38,493 bases of DNA from Myxococcales bacterium (GTDB lineage Bacteria; Myxococcota_A; Polyangia; Polyangiales; Polyangiaceae): the NCBI GenBank assembly GCA_025355005.1, contig JANXLV010000119.1, positions 1-38,493 of the forward strand, read 5' to 3'. Made by a program: the position numbers and the translations under genes. The notes beneath the pieces are model-generated. The model did no database searches, had not been told where the DNA came from, and saw nothing but the letters and a program-made list of their open reading frames with translations. Below, piece by piece: positions 14,907 through 23,315 of this stretch. Within the stretch, counting starts at the first letter, position 1. Every line of letters starts with the position of its first letter.

Positions 14907-16081
14907 GGTGCTTCCCGTAGCACCGATTCCGCATCGTCCCGCGCGAATCCGCGCGGCCATTGGTACAGATACTCGCGCGCCGCAACCTTCGCGCGCGCGG
15001 GGTTCGACGTGCGAAGCACCTTGACCCGCTGCGCCGCCGCGCTCTCGGCCAGCGGACCGTGCGGATACTTCGTGAGAAGGCGCTCGAACGCAGCGGCCGC
15101 GCCGGCCATGTCACCGCGGCGCTTCTTCTCGATGCCGTCGTCGAAGAGATCATTCTGCTCGATGGTGGAGGAGCCGGCGGAGCTCGCGACCTCGAGAACC
15201 GCGGGCCCCGGCACGGCGGAGGGCGCCAAAGTCGATGGCGCCAAAGTCGATGGCGCAGGGGTCGATGGCGCCGTCTGCGGCTCGTCGTTCTTCACCTGGG
15301 GTGCGTTCGCGCCGTTCGCGCTCGTCGAAGCTTGTGCCTGCGTGCAAGGGGGCCACGACTGGCCGGCGGTGAGGCGGGCCTCTGCCCCGTCGCGCCGCAC
15401 GACGACGACGCCCTCATCCACGCTCACGCGCGTGACGTGGCCGTCGCACGTGGAGTCCGTGACCTCCACGTGGAAGCGTGTACCGCGCACCTCCACTTCG
15501 GCGTCGACGGTTCGCACCATGAGGCGCTCGTTCGTCTTGAGCTTCGCAACGCGCAGGTCCAGCGTGCCCTTGCCGAGCGAGTAGATGCGGTTCTGATCGT
15601 CTTCGACGACGGACATGTCCGACCCGCCGTTCAGGGTGAGCTCGGTGCCGCCAGGATGTGCGAAGACGACCTTGCCGCCTGCAGGCGTGAACACCCGCTG
15701 GCCATGCGACACGAGCGCGCCGTCGCGAAGCGGAACGGCCTTCAGGAGGTCCGACTCGTTGGATGCGATCACGGTGGCGCCGTTCGCGTACGCGTGCGCG
15801 AGAATGGGCGTGCTGCTCGCTGTGCCTTTGCCTGCGTCACCATCCGAGGGAAACACCTTGAACATGGCGAGCACGGTCGCCGCGGCGGCAGCGAGCGCGG
15901 CGATACCAAGCCCCACACGCGCCCGCTTGCGGCGGCTCCGCGTCACGATCGCGCGCTCGATGGCGACGATCGCCGCGCCACGTGATTCGGAAGACGGCGG
16001 CGAGCCGTCGACCTTGACCGACTCCCGAAGGAATTTGGCCACCCCGGAAGCGGAGGGCCCCGCGTTGCGAGGCGACGTCAT
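14903..16081 (-). CDS. FecR-domain membrane protein with TPR-like tail (putative sigma regulator)
   Basis: A 392-residue single-pass protein. It has a cytoplasmic N-terminus of ~53 residues, a transmembrane helix near 55-77 (VGLGIAALAAAAATVLAMF), then an extracytoplasmic FecR domain (about 115-230; RTVDAEVEVRGTRFHVEV and VSVDEGVVVVRRDG are diagnostic). A Pro/Ser/Thr linker and a TPR-like helical tail follow (RRGDMAGAAAAFERLLTKYP). FecR proteins transmit an envelope signal to their partner sigma factor. Its start overlaps the sigma gene's stop (ATGA). No TonB receptor with a signalling domain is nearby, unlike the classical Fec system. The short N-terminus shows no obvious anti-sigma zinc motif. 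Confidence 0.87.
   Translation of the reverse strand: MTSPRNAGPSASGVAKFLRESVKVDGSPPSSESRGAAIVAIERAIVTRSRRKRARVGLGIAALAAAAATVLAMFKVFPSDGDAGKGTASSTPILAHAYANGATVIASNESDLLKAVPLRDGALVSHGQRVFTPAGGKVVFAHPGGTELTLNGGSDMSVVEDDQNRIYSLGKGTLDLRVAKLKTNERLMVRTVDAEVEVRGTRFHVEVTDSTCDGHVTRVSVDEGVVVVRRDGAEARLTAGQSWPPCTQAQASTSANGANAPQVKNDEPQTAPSTPAPSTLAPSTLAPSAVPGPAVLEVASSAGSSTIEQNDLFDDGIEKKRRGDMAGAAAAFERLLTKYPHGPLAESAAAQRVKVLRTSNPARAKVAAREYLYQWPRGFARDDAESVLREAP
15222..15272 (-). repeat. 15-bp tandem repeat in the FecR linker
   Basis: Two identical copies of GGCGCCAAAGTCGAT (15222-15236, 15237-15251), a third diverged copy and a partial fourth. They encode the Pro/Ser/Thr linker APSTLAPSTLAPS. This is probably a recent slippage expansion. 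Confidence 0.75.
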
Positions 16082-16758
16082 GATGGCACCCCGCTTTCGG
16101 CCAGCGCGAGCGCGAGATCCGGATCGCTCGCGATGCGCTCCTCGAGCTCACGTCGGCCGCGCACCAAGCGTGTCTGCGCTGCCGCGATGGAGACCTGCGT
16201 GATCTGGGCGATCTCCTTCAGGTCGTATCCGCATACGTCGTGGAGGACGTAGGTCCACGCCTTGCCCTCTTCGATGCCGTGCAGGTGTCCCACTACGCGA
16301 TCGAGCGTGTCGCGCATCTGCGCCTCGCGGCCCACGTTGGAATGCGATGCGGTCTGCAGGGTCTCCACTTCGACGCCGTCGAACATTCGTCGCTCGATCA
16401 CGCGACGACGGATCTGCTTGTAGACGACGTGCGCCGACAACGTGGAGATCCACGAGTCGAGCGAGCAGTCGCCCCTGTAGCGATCGATGGTGAGGACGAG
16501 CTCGATCATTGCAACCTGAGCGAGATCGTCGTGATCCCGATCCCCCGCTCCCAGAAGGCGCCTGATGGTGCGGTCCACGACGGGCCTCGCGCGGTCATGC
16601 AATGCGGTCGCGGCGCTGCGATCCCCGGCGCGCAGAGCTGCCAGAAGCTCGCTGTCGTCGAGGGTCGGCGTAGGCGTCTGTCTCGTCGAGCTTCCACTGA
16701 CTGGTTCTCCCCGCACCAAGCGCAGCCGGGGTCGCGAGTTGTGCGAAGGCGGCGCCAT
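16078..16758 (-). CDS. ECF-type RNA polymerase sigma factor
   Basis: A 226-residue sigma-70 family protein with regions 2 and 4 only. Region 2 spans about 40-110 (HDDLAQVAMIELVLTIDRYR, then GDCSLDSWISTLSAHVVYKQIRRR). Region 4 spans about 150-205, with the helix-turn-helix YDLKEIAQITQVSIAAAQTRLVRGRREL. It should direct RNA polymerase to promoters of an envelope-responsive regulon. It overlaps the following FecR gene by 4 bp (ATGA), the normal sigma/regulator pairing. A 9-codon frame with its own SD ends in TGATG at this start. The 30-residue N-terminal extension before region 2 is Arg/Pro/Thr-rich. Confidence 0.9.
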   Translation of the reverse strand: MAPPSHNSRPRLRLVRGEPVSGSSTRQTPTPTLDDSELLAALRAGDRSAATALHDRARPVVDRTIRRLLGAGDRDHDDLAQVAMIELVLTIDRYRGDCSLDSWISTLSAHVVYKQIRRRVIERRMFDGVEVETLQTASHSNVGREAQMRDTLDRVVGHLHGIEEGKAWTYVLHDVCGYDLKEIAQITQVSIAAAQTRLVRGRRELEERIASDPDLALALAESGVPS

Positions 16759-16787
16759 CAGAAGTCTTCGTTGAATTCAGTACCCAT
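16758..16787 (-). CDS. Possible 9-codon leader peptide (MGTEFNEDF) coupled to the sigma gene
   Basis: The ATG at 16787 is preceded by an SD-like AGGTGA with a 5-nt gap (GCTCC). It reads nine codons to a TGA whose last base is the A of the sigma ATG (TGATG). The sigma frame has an in-frame stop just upstream, so this is not an N-terminal extension. Stop-start coupling would make sigma translation depend on the leader. It is too short to test by codon usage, so it may be chance. Confidence 0.35.
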   Translation of the reverse strand: MGTEFNEDF

Positions 16788-16842
16788 GGAGCTCACCTAG
16801 CAGGCACCTATTTGGTCGAGGGACATGGCGCCCAAGTGCCCG

Positions 16843-17784
16843 TCAAAAGCGTACCCGAAAACCCAGCTCACCGAATCCGCGCACCGGAACCAGTGTTGCG
16901 GCCTTCTGCATGCGTAGGTAAAGGTCGGTCTGGCCGTACGCGATCTCGGTGCCTGCGCCGATGAGCAGTCCCGTCGATTCGTTGAAATACCAGGCGAAGT
17001 CCAGCGCGACGTTCGTGGCCGGCAGCAGATGAGATTGCTGCCGCGCCGCTGCGTCGTCTGCGTCCAGGTGACTGACCTGCTCCCACAGAAGGACCATGTC
17101 CACTCTTCCGCCAAGCTCGACCGGCCCTCGTCGCCAGAGCCGTGCCCGTCCTCCCACACCGCCAGCGACCATGGTCGCCGTGGCAGCGATGGGGCCGACC
17201 TGGCCGCTCCGTCCGCTCGCACTCACGCGCAGCCCGAGCCATGGGTTCACGTACCACTCGAGCGCAAGCCCGCCTCCTCCTCCTCCGCCGTAACCGCCGA
17301 AGCCTGCCGCAAAAAGGCCCGTGGCGGAGACCGCACCGCGAAAACTCCGCGGGAGAGGTGGCGGAGCAATCACCGGCACCGTGTCGACTGGCGGCGTGAC
17401 GAAGGCAGTCGTCGCACCGGCAGGGTCGCTCGCGCTCTCCGGCAGCATCGAGGCGAGCGCAAATCCGATGGTGCGTCCGCGCTCGCGCGACGCATCACGC
17501 GCATCGAAGCCGATGTCGCGGTCGACCCACGAGCCGTCCGCCACACGGAGCATGCGCAGACGCACGTGCCGGTGCCCGTCGGACCAGCTCACCGCGACGA
17601 CCGCGTCAGCGCCTTCTGACTGCTTCTGCATCACCTCGTCGCTGGGAACATCCACGTATCCGGAGAGCCTCACGACGGCATCCGCGCCCAGCGTCCGGTG
17701 CGCGGCGTCGATCGCGGCGCTCGTCGATGGATCCGTTGCGTCCGTGGACTGCACCAGCAAGACGAGGACGAGGGCGTGCGACAT
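16843..17784 (-). CDS. Predicted outer-membrane beta-barrel-like protein
   Basis: A 313-residue protein of unknown function. The N-terminus (MSHALVLVLLVQS) resembles a short, weak signal sequence. Residues ~25-130 form an alpha/beta domain (GADAVVRLSGYVDVP, DGHRHVRLRMLRVADGSW), like the envelope ATP/energy-independent sensor-type domains common in myxobacterial barrels. After a Pro-rich linker, residues ~155-313 alternate amphipathic strands rich in Gly and aromatics (LALEWYVNPWLGLRVSASG; WYFNESTGLLIGAGTEIAYG) and end in GFRVRF, a terminal Phe typical of barrel proteins. It begins 12 bp after the acyl-CoA ligase stop and lies 84 bp before the sigma gene, so it is probably in the same operon. 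Confidence 0.65.
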   Translation of the reverse strand: MSHALVLVLLVQSTDATDPSTSAAIDAAHRTLGADAVVRLSGYVDVPSDEVMQKQSEGADAVVAVSWSDGHRHVRLRMLRVADGSWVDRDIGFDARDASRERGRTIGFALASMLPESASDPAGATTAFVTPPVDTVPVIAPPPLPRSFRGAVSATGLFAAGFGGYGGGGGGGLALEWYVNPWLGLRVSASGRSGQVGPIAATATMVAGGVGGRARLWRRGPVELGGRVDMVLLWEQVSHLDADDAAARQQSHLLPATNVALDFAWYFNESTGLLIGAGTEIAYGQTDLYLRMQKAATLVPVRGFGELGFRVRF

Positions 17785-17796
17785 GCGTGAGGGCCT

Positions 17797-19410
17797 TCAG
17801 GTCCCGGTGTAGTGCGCGCGCAGCATCTCACGCAGCTCCGTCTTCTTGAACTTGCCGGCTGACGTCCGCGGGATCGCGTCCATGAAGACAAACGCGTCCG
17901 GTAGCCAGAATTTCGCGAAGTGCGGCGCCAGATGCGCGCGGAGCTCCTCTTCCGACACCACCGCGCCCTCCCTCTTCACCACCGCTGCGATCGGGCGCTC
18001 GCTCCATTTCGGATGCGGCACGCCAACGACCGCGGCCTCACGCACTGCGGGATGCCCCATGAGCGCGTTCTCCAGCTGCACCGTGGCGATCCATTCGCCG
18101 CCGCTCTTGATCAGATCGGCGATGCGATCGACGAGCTGCACGTACCCGAAGCGGTCCACGTTTGCCACGTCTCCGGTGCGGAAATACCCGTCGTCCGTGA
18201 AGCGATCCTTCGCTTCGATGCCGAAGTAGCTGCCCGTGATCCATGGGCCGCGAACGAGCACCTCGCCGCTGGTCTTCTCGTCGCGTGGGACGTCGCCCTG
18301 CTCGTTGCGTACGCGCACGTCGACGAACGGAACCGGCACGCCCTGCTTCGCGCGCAGCTTGAAGCGCGTGTCCTCATCCACGCCTGCGACGTCTGGCGTG
18401 AGCCGCGACACCAGCCCCACAGGAGACGTCTCCGTCATTCCCCACGCGTGGATGAGCGTGAGCCCGAGGCGGTCGAAGTCGCGCACGAGCTTCTCCGGCA
18501 CGGCGGCGCCACCAACGACCATGCGCAACCCCGGCTTGAGCTTCCACTTTTCGGGCGCGGCGTCCAGGGCATCACGGATGCCCAGCCAGATCGTGGGAAC
18601 GCCGGCCGCGATGGTCACGTTCTCGCTCTCGATGAGATCGAGAATGCTCGCAGCATCGAGGTGCGGACCTGGATGCACCTGCTTCGCGCCCACGAGGGCC
18701 GCCGCGTATGGCAAGCCCCACGCGTTGACGTGGAACATGGGCACCACGGGCAGGATGGTGTCGGCGCGCGACAGGCAGAGGCTGTCCGGCATCGCCGTCA
18801 CGATCGCGTGCAGGAGCGTGGAGCGATGGGTGTAAACTACACCTTTTGGCTTGCCCGTGGTGCCGCTCGTGTAGCACATGCCGAGCGCGTCCTCTTCGGC
18901 GAGGTCTGGCAGCGGGCCCTCCTTCGGTGCGCCGGCGAGCCACGCTTCGTAGTCCACGTCCGTCCCGGTGACCTTGCCGTTCGCGCCCACCACGAACACC
19001 TTCTCGAAGGGCACCTGCGCGCGGAACTTCTCGAACAGGGGGAGCAGCACGTGGTCCACGAACAGAAGCCTGTCGCCCGCGTCGTTCGCGATGAACGCGA
19101 TCTCGTCCGGGTGGAGGCGCAGGTTCAGCGTGTGCAGGACGGCGCCGGAGAGCGGCACACCGAAGTACGCCGTCAGGTGCGCCGCATGGTTCCACATGAG
19201 CGTCGCCACGCGGTCGCCCTTCTTGATACCCAGCGCGGAGAGGCCGCGCGCCATCGCCTCCGCGCGCGCGATCACCTGTCCGTACGTCGTGCGGGAGATC
19301 GACCTGTCTGGCTCACGGTGGACCACCTCCACGTGCGCGAGCTCCGTCTTGCACCGCTCCGTCACCCGGGTGAGGGTGAGCGGCACGTTCATCATCGTCC
19401 CTGCGGGCAT
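17797..19410 (-). CDS. Acyl-CoA ligase (AMP-binding, FadD-like)
   Basis: Adenylate-forming enzyme that activates a fatty or other carboxylic acid with ATP and CoA, 537 residues. Diagnostic motifs are present: P-loop YTSGTTGKPKGVVYTH, AWGMTETSPVG, GYFRTGDVANVD, RIADLIKSGGEWIATVQLEN, and the C-terminal catalytic lysine region RTSAGKFKKTEL. Overall layout matches medium/long-chain fatty acid CoA ligases. ATG 19410 is chosen because GGAGGT lies 7 nt upstream; the open frame to 19440 has no start support. A possible -10 TACCTT is a further ~20 nt up. It is the first clearly metabolic gene of the run leading to the sigma/FecR genes. Confidence 0.93.
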   Translation of the reverse strand: MPAGTMMNVPLTLTRVTERCKTELAHVEVVHREPDRSISRTTYGQVIARAEAMARGLSALGIKKGDRVATLMWNHAAHLTAYFGVPLSGAVLHTLNLRLHPDEIAFIANDAGDRLLFVDHVLLPLFEKFRAQVPFEKVFVVGANGKVTGTDVDYEAWLAGAPKEGPLPDLAEEDALGMCYTSGTTGKPKGVVYTHRSTLLHAIVTAMPDSLCLSRADTILPVVPMFHVNAWGLPYAAALVGAKQVHPGPHLDAASILDLIESENVTIAAGVPTIWLGIRDALDAAPEKWKLKPGLRMVVGGAAVPEKLVRDFDRLGLTLIHAWGMTETSPVGLVSRLTPDVAGVDEDTRFKLRAKQGVPVPFVDVRVRNEQGDVPRDEKTSGEVLVRGPWITGSYFGIEAKDRFTDDGYFRTGDVANVDRFGYVQLVDRIADLIKSGGEWIATVQLENALMGHPAVREAAVVGVPHPKWSERPIAAVVKREGAVVSEEELRAHLAPHFAKFWLPDAFVFMDAIPRTSAGKFKKTELREMLRAHYTGT

Positions 19411-19470
19411 GGGCTGACCTCCGGCGAACGAAGGTAGCAAAACTCCCAGCGTCGGAACGGCTCGTTGTCA

Positions 19471-21162
19471 TTACTGCACGTAGCCCCGCGTGTTCTCGCC
19501 TCCCTCGCGATACTCCGCGCTCGGGATCGAGAGCAGGTCCTCGAGCGAGGCCCCCTCGTTCGCGGCGTTCGAGAGATCGTACAGGACCGCTCGGGCGCCC
19601 TTCGTGGACGCGGAGCCCAGCGCGGCGTCGATGTCGGGTCGTGCGTTCTGGAGCGCGTCGAGCGTGCGCTGCGCGGAGAGATCGCGCTGACGGAACGAGG
19701 TCTCCTGCCCGAGCGAGCTCTCCAGCTGCTCGCGCTTCTGGGTGAGCAGCGCCGCGGTGCCCTGGCGCACGCGCGCGTCCTGGTGGTGAAGCAGAGGAAG
19801 AAGGGCCGTTGCGCTCTCGGTCTCGCTCGCCTGACGGAACATGTGCAGCACGGGCCGGTATTCACCCTGCTCGATGCGCGCGACGTTCACATGCGCGGAG
19901 ACGAGGTGCGTCGGGAAGATGGCGTAGAGGACGAACGTGGCAGCGAACGCGTCCAGCTGGCGGCGAACGAGCCAGCCGAAGCTCCGCGTGCGAATCAGCT
20001 TCGTGAGCACCAGCGCCATGCCGCCCACCACCAGCGTGGTGCCCAGGATCCCCACGACGCGGAGATCCGACAGGCCGCTGTAAGAGATGTGCATGCCGAT
20101 GCGGCGATACGTGCCGAGCGCCAGCACCAGCCCCTGCCCCATCCACACGTACGACAGGATGCGCGCAAGCTTGGCCTTCGGATCGTGCGCGAGCGCGCCG
20201 CGAAAGAGGTAACCGACCACAACGGTCAGCATCGCGAGCGCCACCGTCAGCCACGCGGCGCCCTGGTGTGCGTAGATCTGCGTCGTGGTGCCTTTCGGCG
20301 GAACGCCAGCCCAGAGGCATGCGGCGTCAAGCACGTTGTAGCCAGCGAACATCACGTTGAGCAGGAGCAACGTATTGCGTGCAATCTGCACATTTGTGCC
20401 GGTCGCTTCGCCCGTGGTGACGGCCGCTTCGGGCGCGAGCGTCTTGTGGCAGGCCGGGCGCAGCAGCGTGGCACCCACGATCAACGTCGCGGCCCAGAGG
20501 CCGATGCGGAGCGGATGCGGGAAGCCGACTACGCGCGCGAACGCGGCCCAGCCCGCGGTGACGGCGTGCTCCACCATGGGGTTCGCGAGCGCGAAGACAC
20601 CCAGAAACGCTGCCGCGACGCCCAGCGGTACCACGACGGGCAGAACCGAGAAGCGGCCCATCCGCGTCTTCGCATACGCGTTGCGGACGCCGGCGAACGT
20701 CGCGCCCACCCGCGAAGGAGACCGATCGATCGACGAGAACACAGACGCGACGAGCTCGGGCACGTACGTCTTTCGCATCCGCAGCGCCACGACGAACGCG
20801 AAGACCAGCGCGAGCCCGGACAGGACTGAGCCTGCGTTCGGCGCCACCGCCGCGCGCACCGCGCAACCGACGAGGAGCGCACCGAGCACGAAGAGCCGCG
20901 CGGTCCGCCGTGTCTTGCGGGCGACCACGAGCGCGATCAGCGGGACCACCACGAGCATGATCGCCGCACCGATACCGCCCGAGCCGAACCACTCGCCGTT
21001 CCAGAGCGCGATGTCCACTGCGAGCGCGACGCCCAGCAGGCCTGCGAGCTCACGAAGGCGAAGCGGCGGCGGCTTGTTCTTGCGATGCACCCACGCCGGC
21101 GTAGGCGCCGGCCCGGCGCGATAGGGAGTGGTCCACTGCGGGAACTGCGGCTGGGTCGACAT
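19471..21162 (-). CDS. Polytopic membrane protein, DUF4173/DUF4153-like
   Basis: A 563-residue integral membrane protein of unknown function. A ~45-residue cytoplasmic N-terminus is followed by about 11-12 hydrophobic helices between residues ~40 and 450. The central stretch NTLLLLNVMFAGYNVLDAACLW then YAHQGAAWLTVALAM matches the conserved core of the DUF4173/DUF4153 family (LLNVLF..fN..D..yl / YxHQG). The last ~110 residues are soluble and helical, HEAT-like (LLPLLHHQDARVRQGTAALL). Its stop lies 60 bp before the acyl-CoA ligase start, so transcriptional linkage is possible but not shown. Confidence 0.78.
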   Translation of the reverse strand: MSTQPQFPQWTTPYRAGPAPTPAWVHRKNKPPPLRLRELAGLLGVALAVDIALWNGEWFGSGGIGAAIMLVVVPLIALVVARKTRRTARLFVLGALLVGCAVRAAVAPNAGSVLSGLALVFAFVVALRMRKTYVPELVASVFSSIDRSPSRVGATFAGVRNAYAKTRMGRFSVLPVVVPLGVAAAFLGVFALANPMVEHAVTAGWAAFARVVGFPHPLRIGLWAATLIVGATLLRPACHKTLAPEAAVTTGEATGTNVQIARNTLLLLNVMFAGYNVLDAACLWAGVPPKGTTTQIYAHQGAAWLTVALAMLTVVVGYLFRGALAHDPKAKLARILSYVWMGQGLVLALGTYRRIGMHISYSGLSDLRVVGILGTTLVVGGMALVLTKLIRTRSFGWLVRRQLDAFAATFVLYAIFPTHLVSAHVNVARIEQGEYRPVLHMFRQASETESATALLPLLHHQDARVRQGTAALLTQKREQLESSLGQETSFRQRDLSAQRTLDALQNARPDIDAALGSASTKGARAVLYDLSNAANEGASLEDLLSIPSAEYREGGENTRGYVQ

Positions 21163-21269
21163 GGAATGTTGGACGCATGGCGAACCGCACTTGTTTCACC
21201 GCTCGAAACACGCCTGGAGCCGCTCACGGCTCGATCGCGACCGATGGGGCTCACGCCCCCAAAGAAGCC

Positions 21270-22424
21270 CTACAAAGCGGTGCGTTCCACGGGCTGTCCG
21301 AGCGCGATGCGGCCCGCGAGCGCATAGGTGGAAGGCGCGACCATCGCGTGCTGCGTGGCCACGTGGATGTCGCGGAAGTGCCGCTCGAGCGGGCTCCGCT
21401 TGTAGATGCCCGTTGCGCCGCCGGCTTCGTACATGAGATCCACCGCGCGGGCCGAGGCCCGGGTCGCGTGCGTGGCGCAGAGGCGGAGCGCGGCCCTGTC
21501 GTCGTCGGTGATTGCTCCGTCGCGCGTGGCCTTCGCGAAGATCTCGTCGGCGGTGGAGAGCACGTAGGCGCGCGCACCGAGCACGCAGGCGTTCGCCTCA
21601 CCCACCTGCACCTGCACCATCTCGCGCTCGGCCATCGTGCGCCGGGCCCCACCGGGCTTCTTCTTCTGCGCCAGGCCCACGAGCTCGGTGATCGCCTCCC
21701 GTGCGATGCCCATGCACACCGCCGCAACGCCGAGCGAGAGCAGTCCGATGGGCGGAAACGTGTAAAGTGCACTCTTTACCTGGGGCGCCGTACCGATGAA
21801 TTTGATCGCGCGCTCGCGCGGGACCACCGCGTCCGAAACGGCGATGTCATGGCTGCCCGTGCCGCGCAGGCCCGACGTGTCCCACGTGTCGATGATGCTG
21901 GTCTGCGCGGCGTCCAGCACGACGTGGCGCAGGTCCACCTCGCCGTCGTCACCGATGACGGGCTTGCCATCACGGGTCATGATGACGCCGAGCGTGCGAA
22001 ACGCAGAGTGACCGCACCCGCTCGCGAATGCCCACCTTCCGCGCACGCGCAGCTCGCCCGAGGGCAGCTCCACTGCCTCGCCGGACGGTGCGAACACGCC
22101 GCACGCGAGCACGTCCTTCACGCCAAAGATGCGCGTCCCCACGTCTGCGGGCAACCACGCGGACAGAAGCCCCGATGTGACACCGACCATCAGGCACCAG
22201 CCCAGCGCAGAGTCTGCGCGGGAGACCTCCTCGATCACGCGCACGACCTCCGACGGCTGGCACTCGAGCCCGCCGTACGCGCGCGGAACGAGCATCTTGA
22301 ACGCGCCCGTGGCCGCGAGCGCACTCACGCTCGCCTGGCTCACGTTGCGGGCTTCGTCACCGGCCGCAGCCGCGCTCTTCACGTCGTGGGCGAGCGCGGC
22401 GCATGCCTCGAGCAGGGCTGACAT
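21270..22424 (-). CDS. Acyl-CoA dehydrogenase-fold flavoprotein (probable flavin-dependent monooxygenase)
   Basis: A 384-residue cytosolic enzyme. N-terminal helices (LVPRAYGGLECQPSEVVRVIEEVSRADSALGW), a middle beta domain (LRVRGRWAFASGCGHSAFRTLGV; IDTWDTSGLRGTGSHDI) and the type-2 C-terminal helical bundle are all present. The C-terminal RSPLERHFRDIHVATQHAMV resembles the HsaA/DszC-like group of reduced-flavin monooxygenases more than true dehydrogenases, which carry a catalytic Glu. These use FMNH2/FADH2 from a reductase to hydroxylate a substrate; no reductase is nearby and the substrate is unknown. ATG 22424 is chosen over the open frame to 22799 because a TACAAT lies 6 nt upstream. Confidence 0.85.
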   Translation of the reverse strand: MSALLEACAALAHDVKSAAAAGDEARNVSQASVSALAATGAFKMLVPRAYGGLECQPSEVVRVIEEVSRADSALGWCLMVGVTSGLLSAWLPADVGTRIFGVKDVLACGVFAPSGEAVELPSGELRVRGRWAFASGCGHSAFRTLGVIMTRDGKPVIGDDGEVDLRHVVLDAAQTSIIDTWDTSGLRGTGSHDIAVSDAVVPRERAIKFIGTAPQVKSALYTFPPIGLLSLGVAAVCMGIAREAITELVGLAQKKKPGGARRTMAEREMVQVQVGEANACVLGARAYVLSTADEIFAKATRDGAITDDDRAALRLCATHATRASARAVDLMYEAGGATGIYKRSPLERHFRDIHVATQHAMVAPSTYALAGRIALGQPVERTAL

Positions 22425-22430
22425 TCGCTC

Positions 22431-22436
22431 ATTGTA
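22431..22436 (-). promoter_or_regulatory. -10 element, leaderless layout (monooxygenase)
   Basis: Minus-strand TACAAT (22436-22431) lies 6 nt before ATG 22424. It matches 5 of 6 bases of the TATAAT consensus. No clear -35 is seen. Confidence 0.5.
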
Positions 22437-22465
22437 CACAGGTGCACGCGCGCGCGTGCTTCCGG

Positions 22466-22471
22466 TATCCT
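22466..22471 (+). promoter_or_regulatory. -10-like element (thiD)
   Basis: TATCCT lies 10 nt before the thiD ATG, predicting a leader of only a few bases. It shares a 57-bp intergenic region with the divergent monooxygenase. Confidence 0.35.
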
Positions 22472-22481
22472 GCCCTGGCTC

Positions 22482-23315
22482 ATGCCCAAGCCCACGCGCT
22501 CGAAGGTCACCTCCGCACCGTGCGTGCTGTCCCTGGCGGGTCTGGATCCGGGCGGCGGCGCCGGCATCCTGGCCGACGCTCGCGCGATCCTGCGCACGGG
22601 CGCGTTTCCCTGTGGGGTCGCTGCGGTGCTCACCGTCCAGTCGACGTCCGGACTTCGCGACGTGAAGTCGGTACCAGCCCCGTTCGTCACGCGTCAGGCG
22701 CGCGCGGTCTTCGCGAACCAGAACGTGCGCGCGGTGAAGATCGGCGCGCTGGGCGGCGCTGCGAACGTGAAGGCGGTGGCGGAGCTCGCGGCCATCCACA
22801 GGGACATCCCGTTCGTGGTGGACCCGGTGATGCGTCCGACGCGCGGCAGCTCACGACTCCTCGACGACGGCGCGGTGCACGCGCTCAAGAAGGAGCTCCT
22901 GCCACGCGCAGCGCTCGTGACCGCGAACGTGCCGGAGGCAGAGGTCCTGCTGAAGAAGCGCATCGTGAACGTGTATGATGCACGCATTGCGGCGGAGGCG
23001 CTCGCGGGGCTGTCGCGGGGCGCCGCGCTCGTGAAGGGCGGTCACATGGGCGCGGGGAGCGCCACGGATTTCCTCTTCGTGAACGGTGAGCTCCACGAGC
23101 TCACGTCACCACGTCTCGCCATGCCGCAGCTCCACGGCGGTGGGTGCATCCTCTCCTCGCTCATCGCCGGAAGGCTTGCAGTCGATCCGCGCTCGTTCGC
23201 GGAGGAGCCAGCGGACATGCTGATCGACGCGACACGCTGGGCGAAGCGAGCGCACCACCGCGCCCTTGCCACGCTGCTCGACGTCGGCGGCGATCTACGC
23301 GTGATGCTGCCCTAG
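22482..23315 (+). CDS. thiD: Hydroxymethylpyrimidine/phosphomethylpyrimidine kinase
   Basis: Ribokinase-like enzyme that phosphorylates HMP and HMP-P in thiamine synthesis, 277 residues. The N-terminal AGLDPGGGAGILADARAI is the family substrate-loop motif, and VDPVMRPTRGSSRL and NVPEAEVLL are also typical. The anion-hole/catalytic motif, normally HGTGCT, here reads LHGGGCILSSLIAG: the Cys is kept but the Thr before it is Gly. No other thiamine gene and no room for a TPP riboswitch (57-bp gap) are present. The stop TAG lies in a CTAG shared with the convergent gene's stop. Confidence 0.88.
   Translation: MPKPTRSKVTSAPCVLSLAGLDPGGGAGILADARAILRTGAFPCGVAAVLTVQSTSGLRDVKSVPAPFVTRQARAVFANQNVRAVKIGALGGAANVKAVAELAAIHRDIPFVVDPVMRPTRGSSRLLDDGAVHALKKELLPRAALVTANVPEAEVLLKKRIVNVYDARIAAEALAGLSRGAALVKGGHMGAGSATDFLFVNGELHELTSPRLAMPQLHGGGCILSSLIAGRLAVDPRSFAEEPADMLIDATRWAKRAHHRALATLLDVGGDLRVMLP

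Noticed and set aside
17920..19437. 505-codon plus-strand frame
   Set aside because: It is the antisense shadow of the acyl-CoA ligase, which has all AMP-binding motifs. High GC at third positions keeps the opposite frame open.
21241..21270. GGGGC-TCAC-GCCCC hairpin after the monooxygenase gene
   Set aside because: The stem is real, but neither strand has a U-tract after it, so terminator function is not supported.
22425..22481. TPP riboswitch upstream of thiD
   Set aside because: The gap is 57 bp and contains two -10-like boxes. There is no THI-box sequence and no room for the aptamer.
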